Notes: a model not told the origin generated them from the letters alone. A DNA stretch of 64,000 nt from Vandiemenella viatica (GCA_031002005.1 CM061921.1:128696036-128760035), one strand, 5' to 3'. Counted from the stretch's first letter, positions 1 to 10,680 are shown. Made by a program: numbers and translations.

Positions 1-362
1 AAGTGAGCTACAGTTCTTCCTAAATTAGCAAAATGTCACACTTTTCCTAAAATGTTGGGTTGGGATTTATTGCAAGGTGAAACTACTCTATGTCTGAACT
101 AAGTGTGATGTTGAAGGAGTTAGGTTGGGAAGTCCTGGAATACCGAAGGCGTTGCTCTCGGCAGAAGATGATTGAAAAATTCATGAACGACCTATTTTAG
201 CATGACGATAATCACATATTACTACCAGCTACATCCATATCTAGGACTGACCATGAAAATAATATAAGAAAAATCAGAGCCAGAACCGATTCATTTGTAT
301 ATTCTTTTTTTTCGCAAGTGATTAGGGAGTGGAACAGGATGGAGTTATCGAGTGAGAGAACT
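1..362 (+). pseudogene. 3' end of a Jockey/CR1-type LINE reverse transcriptase ORF (block A)
   Basis: In frame fragments read MLKELGWESLEYRRR, EKFMNDLF, then SFVYSFFSQVIREWNRM near 290-350. This is the usual C-terminal tail of CR1/Jockey-type LINE ORF2, where a final aromatic-rich W-N motif precedes the stop. A stop sits after NDLF, so the frame is broken. The window begins inside the element. The same sequence recurs at 10278..10639 with 0.7 kb more of the ORF upstream. The family call rests on remembered consensus motifs. Confidence 0.65.
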
Positions 363-403
363 TAGATTCCGATAGGAGTAGGTATCTATAAACCCCTCCG
401 GCC

Positions 404-545
404 ATCCTGATCTGGGATTTCCATGGCTTTCCAGATCAGTCCTGCGAATGCCGGGATTGTTTCTAAAAATAGCCCATGGGCGTCTCATACCATATCCCGT
501 ATATCCCTTCCTATGCACAAATGGTTACACAATAGGATTTGTGTA
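404..545 (+). repeat. SINE body relic, no tRNA head (block A)
   Basis: The order gatttccatggctttcc, tgcgaatgccgggatt, then a cccatggg core matches the body of the complete tRNA-derived SINE at 23271..23523 (ttccatggtttccc, gcgaatgccgagat, ggccatgg). The tRNA-like head is missing. The 82-codon open frame across it is an accident of the repeat and is not a gene. An (aat)n-like tail follows at about 585-597, as in the other copies. Confidence 0.6.
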
Positions 546-630
546 ATTCCCCCTCAACCACCTACTTTTAGTGAATCGTGGAGTAATAATAATAATGTGT
601 CACCAGGAATATATCTTACCACTGTGCCCC

Positions 631-770
631 CCAAAGTTAGGTTAGGCATTCCGCGGGTGATCCCTAATTAGAATAACAATTCAAGGTTGTCTTCTTTGAA
701 TTTGGTCCACAAAAGACCGACCAAAGTTAGGTTAGGCACTCTGTGGGTGGTCCCTAATTAGCATAACAAT
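631..770. repeat. two 50-bp direct repeats carrying gttaggttagg
   Basis: Units at 631..680 and 721..770 start ccaaagttaggttaggca and end taattag(a/c)ataacaat, with a 90-bp period. Each contains two TTAGG words, the arthropod telomere unit, but not an array of them. Related modules with gagttaggtta followed by gggtgg lie at 52.65-52.95 kb. The repeat family is unknown to me. Confidence 0.6.
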
Positions 771-843
771 AGGCCAGATAGTACACCGAACTGGGCATTG
801 GGAAGGGGCGTGGCTTGAATCTATCAATGCTGTCAGCACCTAG

Positions 844-1140
844 CTAGTAAAATTTTTCTTGCCTAATTTCCATAAGAACAGAGAGGACTGTCCTCGCTTC
901 TCTTTGGCTGAAAAACTGACTTGAAACAGAGGTTTCCCTACTACTGGTGTAAAATTTTCTATCGTGTTGGAAGAACTTTGATTTGAGACAGAACTCGGTC
1001 AAGTCCGCCCATTCTTCTTTGATGATGTGAGCCGATACCTTGGTGCGTATTATTGCTACTGCGTTTTCCTCAGGTACGTTTGTGTAGAGCGACACATCAT
1101 AGCTAACTAGGATGTCACCCGGACAGCCTACAAATAACAT
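844..1140 (-). pseudogene. Penelope-like element reverse transcriptase fragment (block A)
   Basis: The minus-strand frame reads ILVSYDVSLYTNVPEENA and later LTEFCLKSKFFQHDRKFY. In Penelope-like elements the RT palm carries S(F/Y)DV-SL(F/Y)TNVP with the first catalytic Asp, followed by a CL...F.F....Y segment. The downstream G.(P/A)MGSPLSP motif is not recognisable, so the fragment decays after the KFY. Only about 95 codons remain and no GIY-YIG endonuclease is nearby. The identity is good and function is excluded. Confidence 0.75.
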
Positions 1141-1148
1141 GAGATAAT

Positions 1149-1372
1149 TTGTATTTACAGATATAGGTGGAAATTTATTATGCTAATTGGTCTGCAAGGA
1201 ATAAGTTGCTGATAAAATTATTGATAATGTAATAAGTGCATGCACTCTTACACATAAATAGTAACTAACATGGGTTAGTACATGCATTTGCAGATTAGAG
1301 TGGAAATTTATTATACTAATGGGTTCTTATGTAGCTTACTGGTTATTAATTGCAGTATTATTGATATTAATA
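1149..1372. repeat. diverged ~90-bp direct repeat
   Basis: Segments at 1149..1235 and 1283..1372 share gtggaaatttattat(g/a)ctaat(t)gg, a central ttgctg/ttactgg block and an attattgatat end. They are separated by tgcatgcactcttacacat and a short unique piece. Origin unknown. Block B carries the same pair at about 11430-11655. Confidence 0.4.
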
Positions 1373-1732
1373 ACAATAGTATGTACCGTTCGGGGTGTAA
1401 AGGTATGGGAGAGGCTATACTAGCCTTTTCCAAACAAATGTCAACCTCTCCTTCACGTGGTGCACCCTGTTTGCTCGGACGAGGCTCTGGCGACTGAAAG
1501 ATTCCCGGTATAAGGTATCACCCACTGCTTGCCAACGGCCTCTGAAAGGAGGGTGGAAGAGCGGGGAGCGGTGCAGGGAACCCTCTTGCCCTTGCGGTTG
1601 AAAACGGCCTCTAAATGCGCATGAATCAGAAATGATCAACGGCATGGGGATGAAAAAGTCAATGGGAAACCATTGCATTAAAGACCAAAAGGGTATCCCG
1701 ACGACATTTAATCCTCTCAAATTACATATATC

Positions 1733-2569
1733 ATGATGGCTTCTTCCTGGGTAAAATATTCCGGAGGTAAAATAGTCCCCCAATCGGATCTCCGGGTGGG
1801 GACTGCTCAGGGAGGAGTCATCAGAATGGATAGAAACATTCTACGAGTCGGAGCGTGGAATGTTAGAAGTCTAAATAGGGCAGGTAGGTTAGAAAACTTA
1901 AAAAGGGATATGGAACATCTTAAGTTAGATGTTGTTGGGATTAGTGAGATTAAATGGAAGGACGCACAGGATTTCTGGTCTGGGGAACACAGGGTAATTA
2001 GCACACATGCTGTCAATGGAGTCACTGGTGTAGGATTTGTAATGAACAAGAAAGTAGGGAAACGGGTGAGTTATTATGAACAGTTTAGTGACAGGATTAT
2101 TTTGATGAGGTTAGAAACTAAGCCCGTCCCAACCACATTAGTACAAGTGTATATGCCAACATCACAGGAAGATGACGAAGAAATAGAAAAAATATACGCT
2201 GAAATTGAAGAATTAATTCAATATGTGAAGGGGGAGGAAAATCTAATAGTCATGGGTGATTGGAATGCAATATTGGGAGAAGGAAAAGAGGGGAATACTG
2301 TAGGAAGTTTTGGTCTAGGAGAAAGAAATGAGCGAGAAAGCAGGTTGCTAGAATTTTGTGAAAGGTATAAGCTAGTAGTGGCAAACAAAATATTTAAGAA
2401 CCATGCAAGAAGAATATACACCTGGAAACGTCCAGGGGATACAGGCAGATATCTGCTAGATTATATCATGGACAAACAGAGATTCAGGAATCAAGATCTA
2501 GACTGTAAAGCGTACCCAGGAGAAGACATAGAATCTGACTATAATAATGAAGTCCCGGCTGAAATTTAA
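1733..2569 (+). pseudogene. LINE AP-endonuclease domain (copy A)
   Basis: This 278-codon open frame encodes an exonuclease-endonuclease-phosphatase fold enzyme that would nick target DNA for target-primed reverse transcription. Visible motifs in order are GAWNVRSLN (Asn), GISEIKW (metal-binding Glu), VIMGDWNA (Asp and Asn) and YLLDYIM. The terminal SDHN motif with the catalytic His is missing: the sequence reads IESDYNN before the frame ends. The block D copy keeps DSDHNLIVMK. The ATG at 1733 gives the longest frame; the homologous domain itself begins near 1840. Confidence 0.8.
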
Positions 2570-4329
2570 GCGAATGAGGGAGCACTATAATCAGAACAGA
2601 CAGGAAGTGAATAAACTAAAACAATCTAGCACGAGAGAAAAATTTACTGAAATGGTAGACTTAGGTCTAAGAAGTAACCCTGAAAGGAGCTCTACCATGA
2701 ACGAATGGAATGCATTAAAGACCGAAATAATTAAAGATGGTAATGAAACATTAGGCTTTAGGGAACAAGCTGCCCAAAAACCTTGGTTCACAGAAGAAAT
2801 TTTGTATTTGATGGATCATAGGAGAAGGTACAAAAATGCTCAGGATGAAGCAGGCAGAGAGCAGTACAGGCAATTTAGAAATCAAATAAATAGAAAATAC
2901 AAAATAGCAAAAGAAAAATGGCAACAAGAAAAGTGTGAAGAAGTAGAAAAGAAAATGGTCGTAGGTAAAGAAGATGTTGCATATAGGAAGATCAAACAGA
3001 ATTTTGGAGAAATGAAGAAAAACGGTATGAACATTAAAGCTGCCGATGGGAAACCTCTTTTAAGCGCAGAAGATAGAGCTAACCGATGGAAAGAATACAT
3101 TGAGAAACTGTGTGGTGGGGACGACTTGATCAATAGTGTAATGGAAAAGGAAGTCGACGTCGATATTGATGACTTAGGAGATCCTGTTTATAGGACAGAA
3201 TTTAATTAAGCTCTGAATGACTTGAAAGCAAATAAGACAGTTGGAATTGATGAGATCCCTGCAGAACTTCTTAAATCCCTAGGAGAGGAAGGAATCGAAA
3301 GATTATTCAAGCTGATATCAAAAAGTTATGAAACAGGAGAAATTCCAACTGATTTTAATAATAATATCATTTTCACACTTCCAAAGAAAGCACAAGCCGA
3401 CAAATGTGAGAATTATCGCACCATTAGTCTAACATCACATGCCTCAAAATTACTGACCAGAATAATATACAGAAGGATGGAAAGGGTAGTAGAAGAGATA
3501 GTAGGTGAAGATCAGTTTGGGTTTAGGAAAAATCGCGTTACAGGGGAAGCAATTCTGTCTTTAAGATTAATACTCGAAGGGCGTATCAAGAAAAACAAAG
3601 ATACTTTTATGGCATTTGTTGATTCAGAAAAAGCATTTGATAATGTTACGTGGGTCAAGATGTTCAAAATTTTAAAGAAGTCAGGTCTAAAGTATCGAGA
3701 TAGAAGAATACTCTATAAACTATATAAGAATCAAGTGACCGAGCGTGGTGGTGTAACGGATAGCGTTTGGGTTTTCCATGGTTTCCCAAATCACCCCAGG
3801 CAAATGCCGGGATGATTCCTTAAACAGGCCATGGCCGATTTCCTTCCCATGTCTTGCCCCGATCCTTTCCCATCTCTAAAGACCTCACTGTTGAGAGACA
3901 TAAAGCAGTTAAAAAAAAAAAAAGAATCAAGTGGCTATAATAAAAGGAGAGAATCACGAGAGACTTGCATAAGTTAAAAAGGCTGTGAGACAAGGTTGTA
4001 GTCTATCCCCGTTAATATTCAACTTGTATGTAGAAGAAGGAATGAAGAAAGTCAAAGAAAAATGTCCATGTGCAAAAGTTTTCAGGGAGAGAAAAATCAG
4101 TTTGCTACGATTTGCTGATGACATTGTCTTGTTAGCAGAGAGGGCTGAGGATATTGAGCAGTTACTGAATAGCATGAACAAGATACTGAAGGAAGATTTT
4201 GGACTGAATATAAATCAAAGCAAGACAAAAGTGATGAAATGTATCAGTAAAGATACAAATACTGTTAGATTAACAATAAAAATAGGATCGGATGCAATAG
4301 GAGAAGTGAGTGAATTCTGTTACTTATGA
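2547..4329 (+). pseudogene. LINE linker and reverse transcriptase, split by a SINE (copy A)
   Basis: Frames at 2547-3209, 3222-3740 and 3985-4329 together cover the linker and RT. Motifs: VGIDEIPAELLKSL, NYRTISLTSHASKLL, GEDQFGFRKNR, FMAFVDSEKAFDNV (first catalytic Asp, usually DLEKAFD), RQGCSLSPLIFNLY and LLRFADDIVLLAERA (FADD, catalytic Asp pair). A stop at 3207-3209 and the SINE at 3738-3921 break the frame. The RT would copy the element's RNA at a nicked target. The catalytic motifs survive but no continuous protein can be made. Confidence 0.8.
3738..3921 (+). mobile_element. truncated tRNA-derived SINE inserted in LINE RT, with 12-bp target duplication (copy A)
   Basis: The insert starts gagcgtggtggtgtaacgg (A-box region), jumps by an internal deletion that removes the B box to ggttttccatggtttccc, and ends in poly-A. 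It is flanked by AAGAATCAAGTG at 3726..3737 and 3922..3933, a clear target-site duplication. The uninterrupted site is present in blocks C and D. The body matches the full SINE at 23271. Confidence 0.9.
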
Positions 4330-4944
4330 TAAAAAATTACAACCGATGGAGGAAGAAAGAATAATGTTAAAAGCAGAATAACACTAGCAAAATGAGGCTT
4401 CATGGAAAAGAGAAACCTTTTAGTTTCAAATATTGATCTAGGAATTAGAAAGAACTTTTTAAAACTCTTTGTGTGGAGCACAGCACTTATGGCAGTGAAA
4501 CATGGACTTTAGGAATACCGGTAATAAAGAAAATTGAAGCATTTGAAATCTGGTGCTACAGAAGAATGCTGAAAATGAAGTGGCAAGACAAAAGTGATGA
4601 AATGTATCAGTAAAGATACAAATACTGTTAGATTAACAATAAAAATAGGATCGGATGCAATAGGAGAAGTAAGTGAATTCTGTTACTTGGGAAGTAAATT
4701 GCAACCGATGGCCGAAGCAGGAATGATGTTCAAAGCAGAATAACACTAGCAAAAAGAGCCTTCATGAAAAAGAGAAAACTTTTAGTTTCAAATATTGATC
4801 TAGGAATTAGAAAGAACTTTTTAAAATTCTTTGTGTGGAGCACAGCAATTTACGGTAGCGAAACATGGCATTTGAAATGTGGTGCTACAGAAGAATGCTG
4901 AAAATCAAGTGGACAGACAAAGTAAGAAATGAACGAGTTTTGGA
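4221..4944. repeat. 362-bp tandem duplication inside the LINE RT/C-terminal region (block A only)
   Basis: The string caagacaaaagtgatgaaat occurs at 4221 and again at 4583, and the sequence that follows matches for the rest of the unit. The junction near 4577-4590 joins aagtggcaagacaaaa, where the intact element has aagtgg(a/g)cagacaaagt, so about 9 bp of near-identity sits at the breakpoint. Block B has a single copy. Confidence 0.85.
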
Positions 4945-5098
4945 AATGATGGGTGAAGAAAGAAGGTTGTGGAAGAAGCTTACAGAAAGAAGAGACAGGC
5001 TGGTAGGTCATATTTTGAGACATGCTGGATTGGTTAATTTGCTAGTGAAGGTAACAGTCGAAGGTAAGGACTGTGGAGGAAGGCAGAGATTAGAATAG
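4865..5098 (+). pseudogene. LINE ORF2 C-terminal domain (copy A)
   Basis: This frame reads FEMWCYRRMLKIKWTDKVRN, then HILRHAGL and GRQRLE. It is the W-C-RR / V-NE-VL / GH-R-H C-terminal region that follows the RT in RTE-like and related LINEs. The first residues are missing because 36 nt are deleted between aacatgg and catttgaa; compare the intact version at 4513-4549. Its biochemical role in this family is not established. Confidence 0.7.
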
Positions 5099-5253
5099 AT
5101 GAAGCAGATGATTGAGGACGTGGGCTGTAAGGGGTTAGCACAGGATAGGAAGGTATGGAGGATTGCATCAAACCAGTCGAACGACTGACGACAGCAAAAA
5201 TAATGTACCGTTCCACATCCCAAAGACTGTTCTAACACGAGATCAAATCGAAT

Positions 5254-5278
5254 GTATCTATCTATCTATCTATCTATC
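5254..5278. repeat. (tatc)n microsatellite
   Basis: Six tatc units follow the LINE 3' end in block A and about five in block B (15146..15166). It probably marks the 3' tail of the LINE. Confidence 0.85.
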
Positions 5279-5432
5279 ATCTTTAGCAGTGAGTGAACGT
5301 GTTTTTGTGAGCTCGTAAAATGTGAAAGTTTTATAATGTCAAACAGTGTGAAACTGAAATAATAGGTGCACTGTCTTTTAGTATTCATCTCATCTTTGTA
5401 CTGGTGCAAAAAGTGTAGTGAACTAACTCGTG

Positions 5433-5452
5433 AAAGCCGAGTATTCGGCTTT
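5433..5452. other. perfect 8-bp hairpin upstream of Tx1 ORF1
   Basis: AAAGCCGA, loop gtat, TCGGCTTT, followed by a T-rich stretch. It lies 18 nt before the proposed ORF1 ATG at 5470 and is unchanged in block B (about 15319..15338). It resembles a bacterial terminator in shape, but in this context it is more likely an element of the retrotransposon leader. Confidence 0.6.
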
Positions 5453-5469
5453 TATTCTTTCGCTAAACC

Positions 5470-5991
5470 ATGGAGGTTAGCGGAAACATGGCCGCTATAA
5501 TCGACAAGCTACGCAGATGCTATGCGAGCACAAATAACTGACGGCGCAGCCACTACCGTCATGTCGCAGCCAACTAACAAGCCAGCTAGCAGTGCTGCTG
5601 AATTAGCAGTAGTTATTGACAACATTGAAAATACCACAATTCATGATTACCTACAAGGGGTAAGAGAGATCGTTGGTGGGCAAAATATAACACATGTTTC
5701 ACGAATTGCCGGAGGAAATTTGTGTATGTTTCTCCGATCAGGTAGCCATGTCGAACGATTAGTCCAAGAAGGCGGTATAACAATTCGACAAATATACTAC
5801 GGTCAGATTCGTAGATTCAAAGTGGTAAGTACGCGAGTTGTGTTCTAGATCGCATTCCCATTCATATCCAACATAAACATACAAAACAAAATGGCCAAAT
5901 ATGGAAAACTGCATGGTCGTTTTAGAGAAATACCTTCTGGATCGAAAATACCCGGTTGCAGCCACATAAAATCTTTCCGCAGAACTGCTCA

Positions 5992-6026
<35 letters not shown>

Positions 6027-6914
6027 TATTATTATTAATTTTTTTAAAGATTTGTTTAAAGTTCCTAAATCAATTGCTATATCTGTCGATGGTGCATTGT
6101 ACACTGTTTATCTGTCTATGGACGAAATGATTTGTACTGCCTGTCAAGGCGTAGGACACGTCAAACAAAATTTGTATGAAAACAGTCTTCACTGATTTTA
6201 TGGAGACCAATTCTTTCCCGCCTCTTCAAAAAAGCACTAAACAACCTACTGATCTATTGAAAGTAGTTTCAGAAGTTTCTACTAACCAGATGCCAATGGT
6301 TACAGACTCAACAGAGGAAGCAGTGAAAACCACAGCTTGCAATGAAAAAACTGTGCTTCATATAACACCACAGCATTTCGACAGAAGGAAAGATCGTACA
6401 GAACAAAAACGAGAATCAGTATCAATTTCCTCCTCGCTACATAAGGAACTACATGATGATCAAGATGCAGACACCAGCAACAGGAAAAGTGACGTTACCA
6501 TTTCTGAACACGAGGAGACGGAAAACTGCAACATTGCAGCTGATGTACAGTGCTGCTCCGAAACTGTAGTCACGGAAGCCCAAGTAAACACTGATGTTAT
6601 TGAAACGAATTTCACTGTTCCTACAGAAAACTTTGATGACCAGCATACTATCTCCGATACGGAATCTACCATCTCTGAGTATGCATTTAGTAGTACAGGA
6701 GTTGAAGATGATCCAATCACCGAGGAAGAATTTCTCTCTTTCTTAAAGTAGACATTTCACAAAAATATTACCAATTGTGAAACGCTACACTAAAAACTAC
6801 ATCGGTACGCAAACAATGTTAGAAAAAAGACTGACAATGGTTAGAGATATAAATCTCCGACGTAGGTTGCAAAGAATATCGGCAGCATTAGAGAAAGAAC
6901 TCAATATTGACTAG
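5470..6914 (+). pseudogene. Tx1-clade LINE ORF1 (gag-like) (block A)
   Basis: The proposed start MEVSGNMAAIIDKLRR runs into a frameshift; the next frame (5522-5848) contains GSHVERLVQEGGITIRQIYY. After a further break come SFRRTAHF and the knuckle CTACQGVGHVKQNL. Tx1 ORF1 proteins have the same order, a nucleic-acid-binding domain then a CCHC knuckle. Here the fourth ligand (Cys) is Leu. A (tta)n tract at about 5995-6037 inserts a run of Tyr codons. An acidic, Ser/Thr/Glu-rich tail spans 6176-6751. The last codons (to TAG at 6914) are in another frame. Confidence 0.7.
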
Positions 6915-6940
6915 TAGAATAAACCAATTGTCTCATTGTC

Positions 6941-8587
6941 ATGTTTAATATTGCTACGCTGAATGCAAGAGGCATAGCATCGGAAAACAAACGAAAATTG
7001 GTTATGTCTTTTCTACACCGATCCAGAACCCAAATCCTATTTTTACAAGAAACAAATATCGGAGCAGTTTTCGGCAGTTTTCTGTATTCAAAATTATCTT
7101 GTGCCATCAATCCGAGCACACACGCAGCCAGCGGAACGCTAATTGTCACCAGCGTTGGAAATTTAGAAAACCAGCAGATCATCTATCCTGGCTACGCACA
7201 AGCAGTGCAGTTAAATTAGTCAGGACAAAAGACACACTTAACTAATGTTTACCTTCCCACTGTCTCCAAATGGCTAATCATGTACTCAACTGTATTAAAT
7301 GTATTGAATGATCATAATTGGCGGTGACTGAATGTCACCACCGATAATACAGGCAGAACTCCTTTCATTGAAAGGAAAACAGTACTCTCCAGTACTCTAA
7401 GAAAGCTACTGATGGATTTCAAATTGGAGGATATTTGGCGGCATCATCATCCTGGTATAGCTGGATATACATACGTGGGTACGCGCGCGCTTCTAAGCCA
7501 CGGTCCAGATTAGACAGGTTCTATATTAACGAACCCCTACAGCAGAAAATTCTACCTACCTTTTCTGACCATGGTGCAGTACTGTTTTATTTCAGGACAT
7601 CTCAAAATGGAATGAAATCTCCATAATGGAGATTTAATAATACCCTCATAGAGGATGAATGCTTCAAGGAAATGATCGAAAATATTATTACAGCATACGA
7701 GATTAAAATCCAATTTTGTAATGATTCGGTACTGCGAATTTGGGACGAGTTTAAAGCAGAAATTAAATTAGTCACACAGGACTATACAAAAGTCATTACC
7801 AAACAACAGCGTGATTAAGTGAAGCACTTGGAACGGCGTTTTATGCACAATATTAATAAAGACGTACTATCAGAAACGAAAAGGAGGAGATGGAAGCTAT
7901 TAAAGACACACTAAAAAAACACTACGGACAGCGAGCTTCCGAAGAAGCTGCCTTGAAAGAAGCCACATACATCAACGATGCAAACTCGCCCACTGCCTTC
8001 TTCTTTCGCTTAGAAAGATAAAAAAAAAAATACCTATTCGAACTCTATTAATCAACAACACTATCGTTGCCGACCAAACTGCCATCAATGCTCATGTGAG
8101 AAGCCATTTCGTCCAGTTATACTCAATCAGTAATAATACTAGCCTAGATGTTCCGGATCTTATTTTCGTCCCTACCGGAACTGGAGACTGAAGACCAAGA
8201 TTTCTCCACGACGATATAACCATTGACGAACTCATTAATGCACTTAAGGAAACAAAAATGAGAAAGCACCAGGATTTGACGGTTTAACTCCGGAATTTTA
8301 TAAAGCCTTTTGGCGTTCAATATCTGCCATGTTTTAAACAGTAGTAGACTTCGCTCTCTCCAAGCATAGTCTTCCGTTCTCGATGCAGAAGGCAGTTTAG
8401 TTTTAATACCCAAGAAAGGAGACCTCTCTCAACTTGGCAACTGGCGACCCATTCGTTGCTAAACGTCGACTACAAAGTAATAGCAAAGGCTATTGCTAAC
8501 GAATCTCGGCTGTTCTTCACAAAATAATAAATCCCGACCAGACATACTGCATCCCAACAGGTCAATTTGACAAACTACACCTTTTCC
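6941..8587 (+). pseudogene. Tx1-clade LINE ORF2, endonuclease and start of RT (block A, cut by gap)
   Basis: The EN starts MFNIATLNARGIASENKRK and continues FLQETN (metal-binding Glu) and SRLDRFYI (DR-F-I near the end of EN). The RT start is seen as APGFDGLTPEF in frame fragments near 8260-8300, then PKKGDLSQLGNWRP. Many frameshifts occur; several are absent in block B and may be sequence errors. The ORF is cut at 8587 by the gap and its continuation is found at 18494 in block B. Confidence 0.75.
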
Positions 8588-9587
8588 NNNNNNNNNNNNN
8601 NNNNNNNNNNNNNNNNNNNNNNNNNNNNNNNNNNNNNNNNNNNNNNNNNNNNNNNNNNNNNNNNNNNNNNNNNNNNNNNNNNNNNNNNNNNNNNNNNNNN
8701 NNNNNNNNNNNNNNNNNNNNNNNNNNNNNNNNNNNNNNNNNNNNNNNNNNNNNNNNNNNNNNNNNNNNNNNNNNNNNNNNNNNNNNNNNNNNNNNNNNNN
8801 NNNNNNNNNNNNNNNNNNNNNNNNNNNNNNNNNNNNNNNNNNNNNNNNNNNNNNNNNNNNNNNNNNNNNNNNNNNNNNNNNNNNNNNNNNNNNNNNNNNN
8901 NNNNNNNNNNNNNNNNNNNNNNNNNNNNNNNNNNNNNNNNNNNNNNNNNNNNNNNNNNNNNNNNNNNNNNNNNNNNNNNNNNNNNNNNNNNNNNNNNNNN
9001 NNNNNNNNNNNNNNNNNNNNNNNNNNNNNNNNNNNNNNNNNNNNNNNNNNNNNNNNNNNNNNNNNNNNNNNNNNNNNNNNNNNNNNNNNNNNNNNNNNNN
9101 NNNNNNNNNNNNNNNNNNNNNNNNNNNNNNNNNNNNNNNNNNNNNNNNNNNNNNNNNNNNNNNNNNNNNNNNNNNNNNNNNNNNNNNNNNNNNNNNNNNN
9201 NNNNNNNNNNNNNNNNNNNNNNNNNNNNNNNNNNNNNNNNNNNNNNNNNNNNNNNNNNNNNNNNNNNNNNNNNNNNNNNNNNNNNNNNNNNNNNNNNNNN
9301 NNNNNNNNNNNNNNNNNNNNNNNNNNNNNNNNNNNNNNNNNNNNNNNNNNNNNNNNNNNNNNNNNNNNNNNNNNNNNNNNNNNNNNNNNNNNNNNNNNNN
9401 NNNNNNNNNNNNNNNNNNNNNNNNNNNNNNNNNNNNNNNNNNNNNNNNNNNNNNNNNNNNNNNNNNNNNNNNNNNNNNNNNNNNNNNNNNNNNNNNNNNN
9501 NNNNNNNNNNNNNNNNNNNNNNNNNNNNNNNNNNNNNNNNNNNNNNNNNNNNNNNNNNNNNNNNNNNNNNNNNNNNNNNNNNNNNNN
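8588..9587. other. assembly gap, exactly 1000 N
   Basis: The run of N is exactly 1000 bases, a conventional placeholder. Open frames spanning it are meaningless. Sequence left of the gap is the end of block A. Sequence right of it corresponds to what should lie upstream of window position 1. Confidence 0.99.
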
Positions 9588-10639
9588 GACTGGAAATTGG
9601 AGTTAAACGCTAATAAGTGCCATGTCATACGTGTAAGTAAAAAGGTGACCATTTAGCTCTCAATAATCAATTAATGGCACTGTCTTTAGAATAGTAGATT
9701 CCGCTAAATACCTAGCGGTAACAATTTGTAATAATTTGTTGTGGAATGAACATATTTAGCAGGTAATTGGGAAAGCAAATCGTTTGCTCCGATTTCTAGG
9801 TCATTATTAAAAACAGTGCACACCAGAAGTTAAATCGATTGCATACAAGTCACTAGTGCGTCCTAACTTAGAGTACTGTTGTTCTGCATGGGATCCCCAT
9901 CAAAAGGGATTAATGGAGGCATTGGAGAAGGTCCAAAGAAGAGCCGCCAGATTCGTGATAGGTATATACAGTTGGAGGGAAAGCGTGTGCAGTAACGGGG
10001 TCGTAAAACGGGAAGATCTCTCATACATTATATTTCCTAGAAGATTTTTTATCTTTTATATATTGGTTGAGAGTATGCAGAAAGCAAGGTTTTTACCTCC
10101 AACACCCTTCGGCACAATTTTCTGTGGCCAAATAACGTAAACAATGTGGTACCTTTTTCAGTGTTTCGTCTGTAACTCTTCCTGGTGAGTCCTAGCAAGA
10201 AATACCTTTTCTAACAAGAGAGAGGACAAAATTTTCTATAACTTTCTCATTACAAACTTTGTTCTAAACTCAAAACGAAGTGAGCTACAGTTCTTCCTAA
10301 ATTAGAAAAATGTAACACTTTTCCTAAAATGTTGGGTTGGGATTTATTGCAAGGTGAAACTACTCTATGTCTGAACTAAGTGTGATGTTGAAGGAGTTAG
10401 GTTGGTAAGTCCTGGAATACCGAAGGCGTTGCTCTCGGCAGAAGATGATTGAAAAATTCATGAACGACCTATTTTAGCATGACGACAATCACATATTACT
10501 ACCAGCTACATCCATATCTAGGAATGACCATGAAAATAATATAAGAAAAATCAGAGCCAGAACCGATTCATTTGTATATTCTTTTTTTTCGCAAGCGATT
10601 AGGGAGTGGAACAGGATGGAGTTATCGAGTGAGAGAACT
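9588..10639 (+). pseudogene. Jockey/CR1-type LINE RT C-terminus with an internal insertion
   Basis: Frames read DWKLELNANKCHVIRVSKK, AKYLAVTI, KANRLLRFL, CTPEVKSIAYKSLVRPNLEY and KVQRRAARFVIGIYSWRESV. This is the thumb and C-terminal part of CR1/Jockey-type LINE ORF2. Related elements continue directly into LGWESLEYRRR, but here about 390 bp of unrelated sequence (roughly 9985-10375) intervenes. The ORF resumes at MLKELGW near 10385 and ends near 10639. Several stops are present. The region from 10278 on duplicates window position 1 onwards. Confidence 0.75.
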
Positions 10640-10680
10640 TAGATTCCGATAGGAGTAGGTATCTATAAACCCCTCCGGCC

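Larger units (their letters stand above)
1400..5280 (+). mobile_element. RTE-like non-LTR retrotransposon, near full length, broken (copy A)
   Basis: One element reads 5' leader (1400-1732), endonuclease (1733-2569), linker (2570-3200), RT (3222-4329, interrupted by a SINE) and a C-terminal domain (4865-5098), ending near 5215 before a (tatc)n tract. The EN is of the type often annotated craniofacial-development-protein-2-like in arthropods, which derives from RTE/BovB LINEs; the clade is tentative. A sister copy is in block B, and inverted or truncated copies lie in blocks C and D. Frameshifts and a 362-bp internal duplication inactivate it. Confidence 0.75.

Noticed and set aside
423..671. 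82-codon ORF, and its block B twin at 10700..10954
   Set aside because: It lies across a SINE body and the following direct repeats, its sequence follows the SINE consensus, and the frame changes between blocks. Not a gene.
5433..5452. Rho-independent terminator
   Set aside because: The shape fits, but the context is a eukaryotic retrotransposon leader and transcription must pass through it to express ORF1.
8459..9652. Long open frames spanning the first N run (both strands), and the same at 31569..32732
   Set aside because: They are open only because N codons cannot be stops. The real sequence on each side is LINE DNA in unrelated frames.
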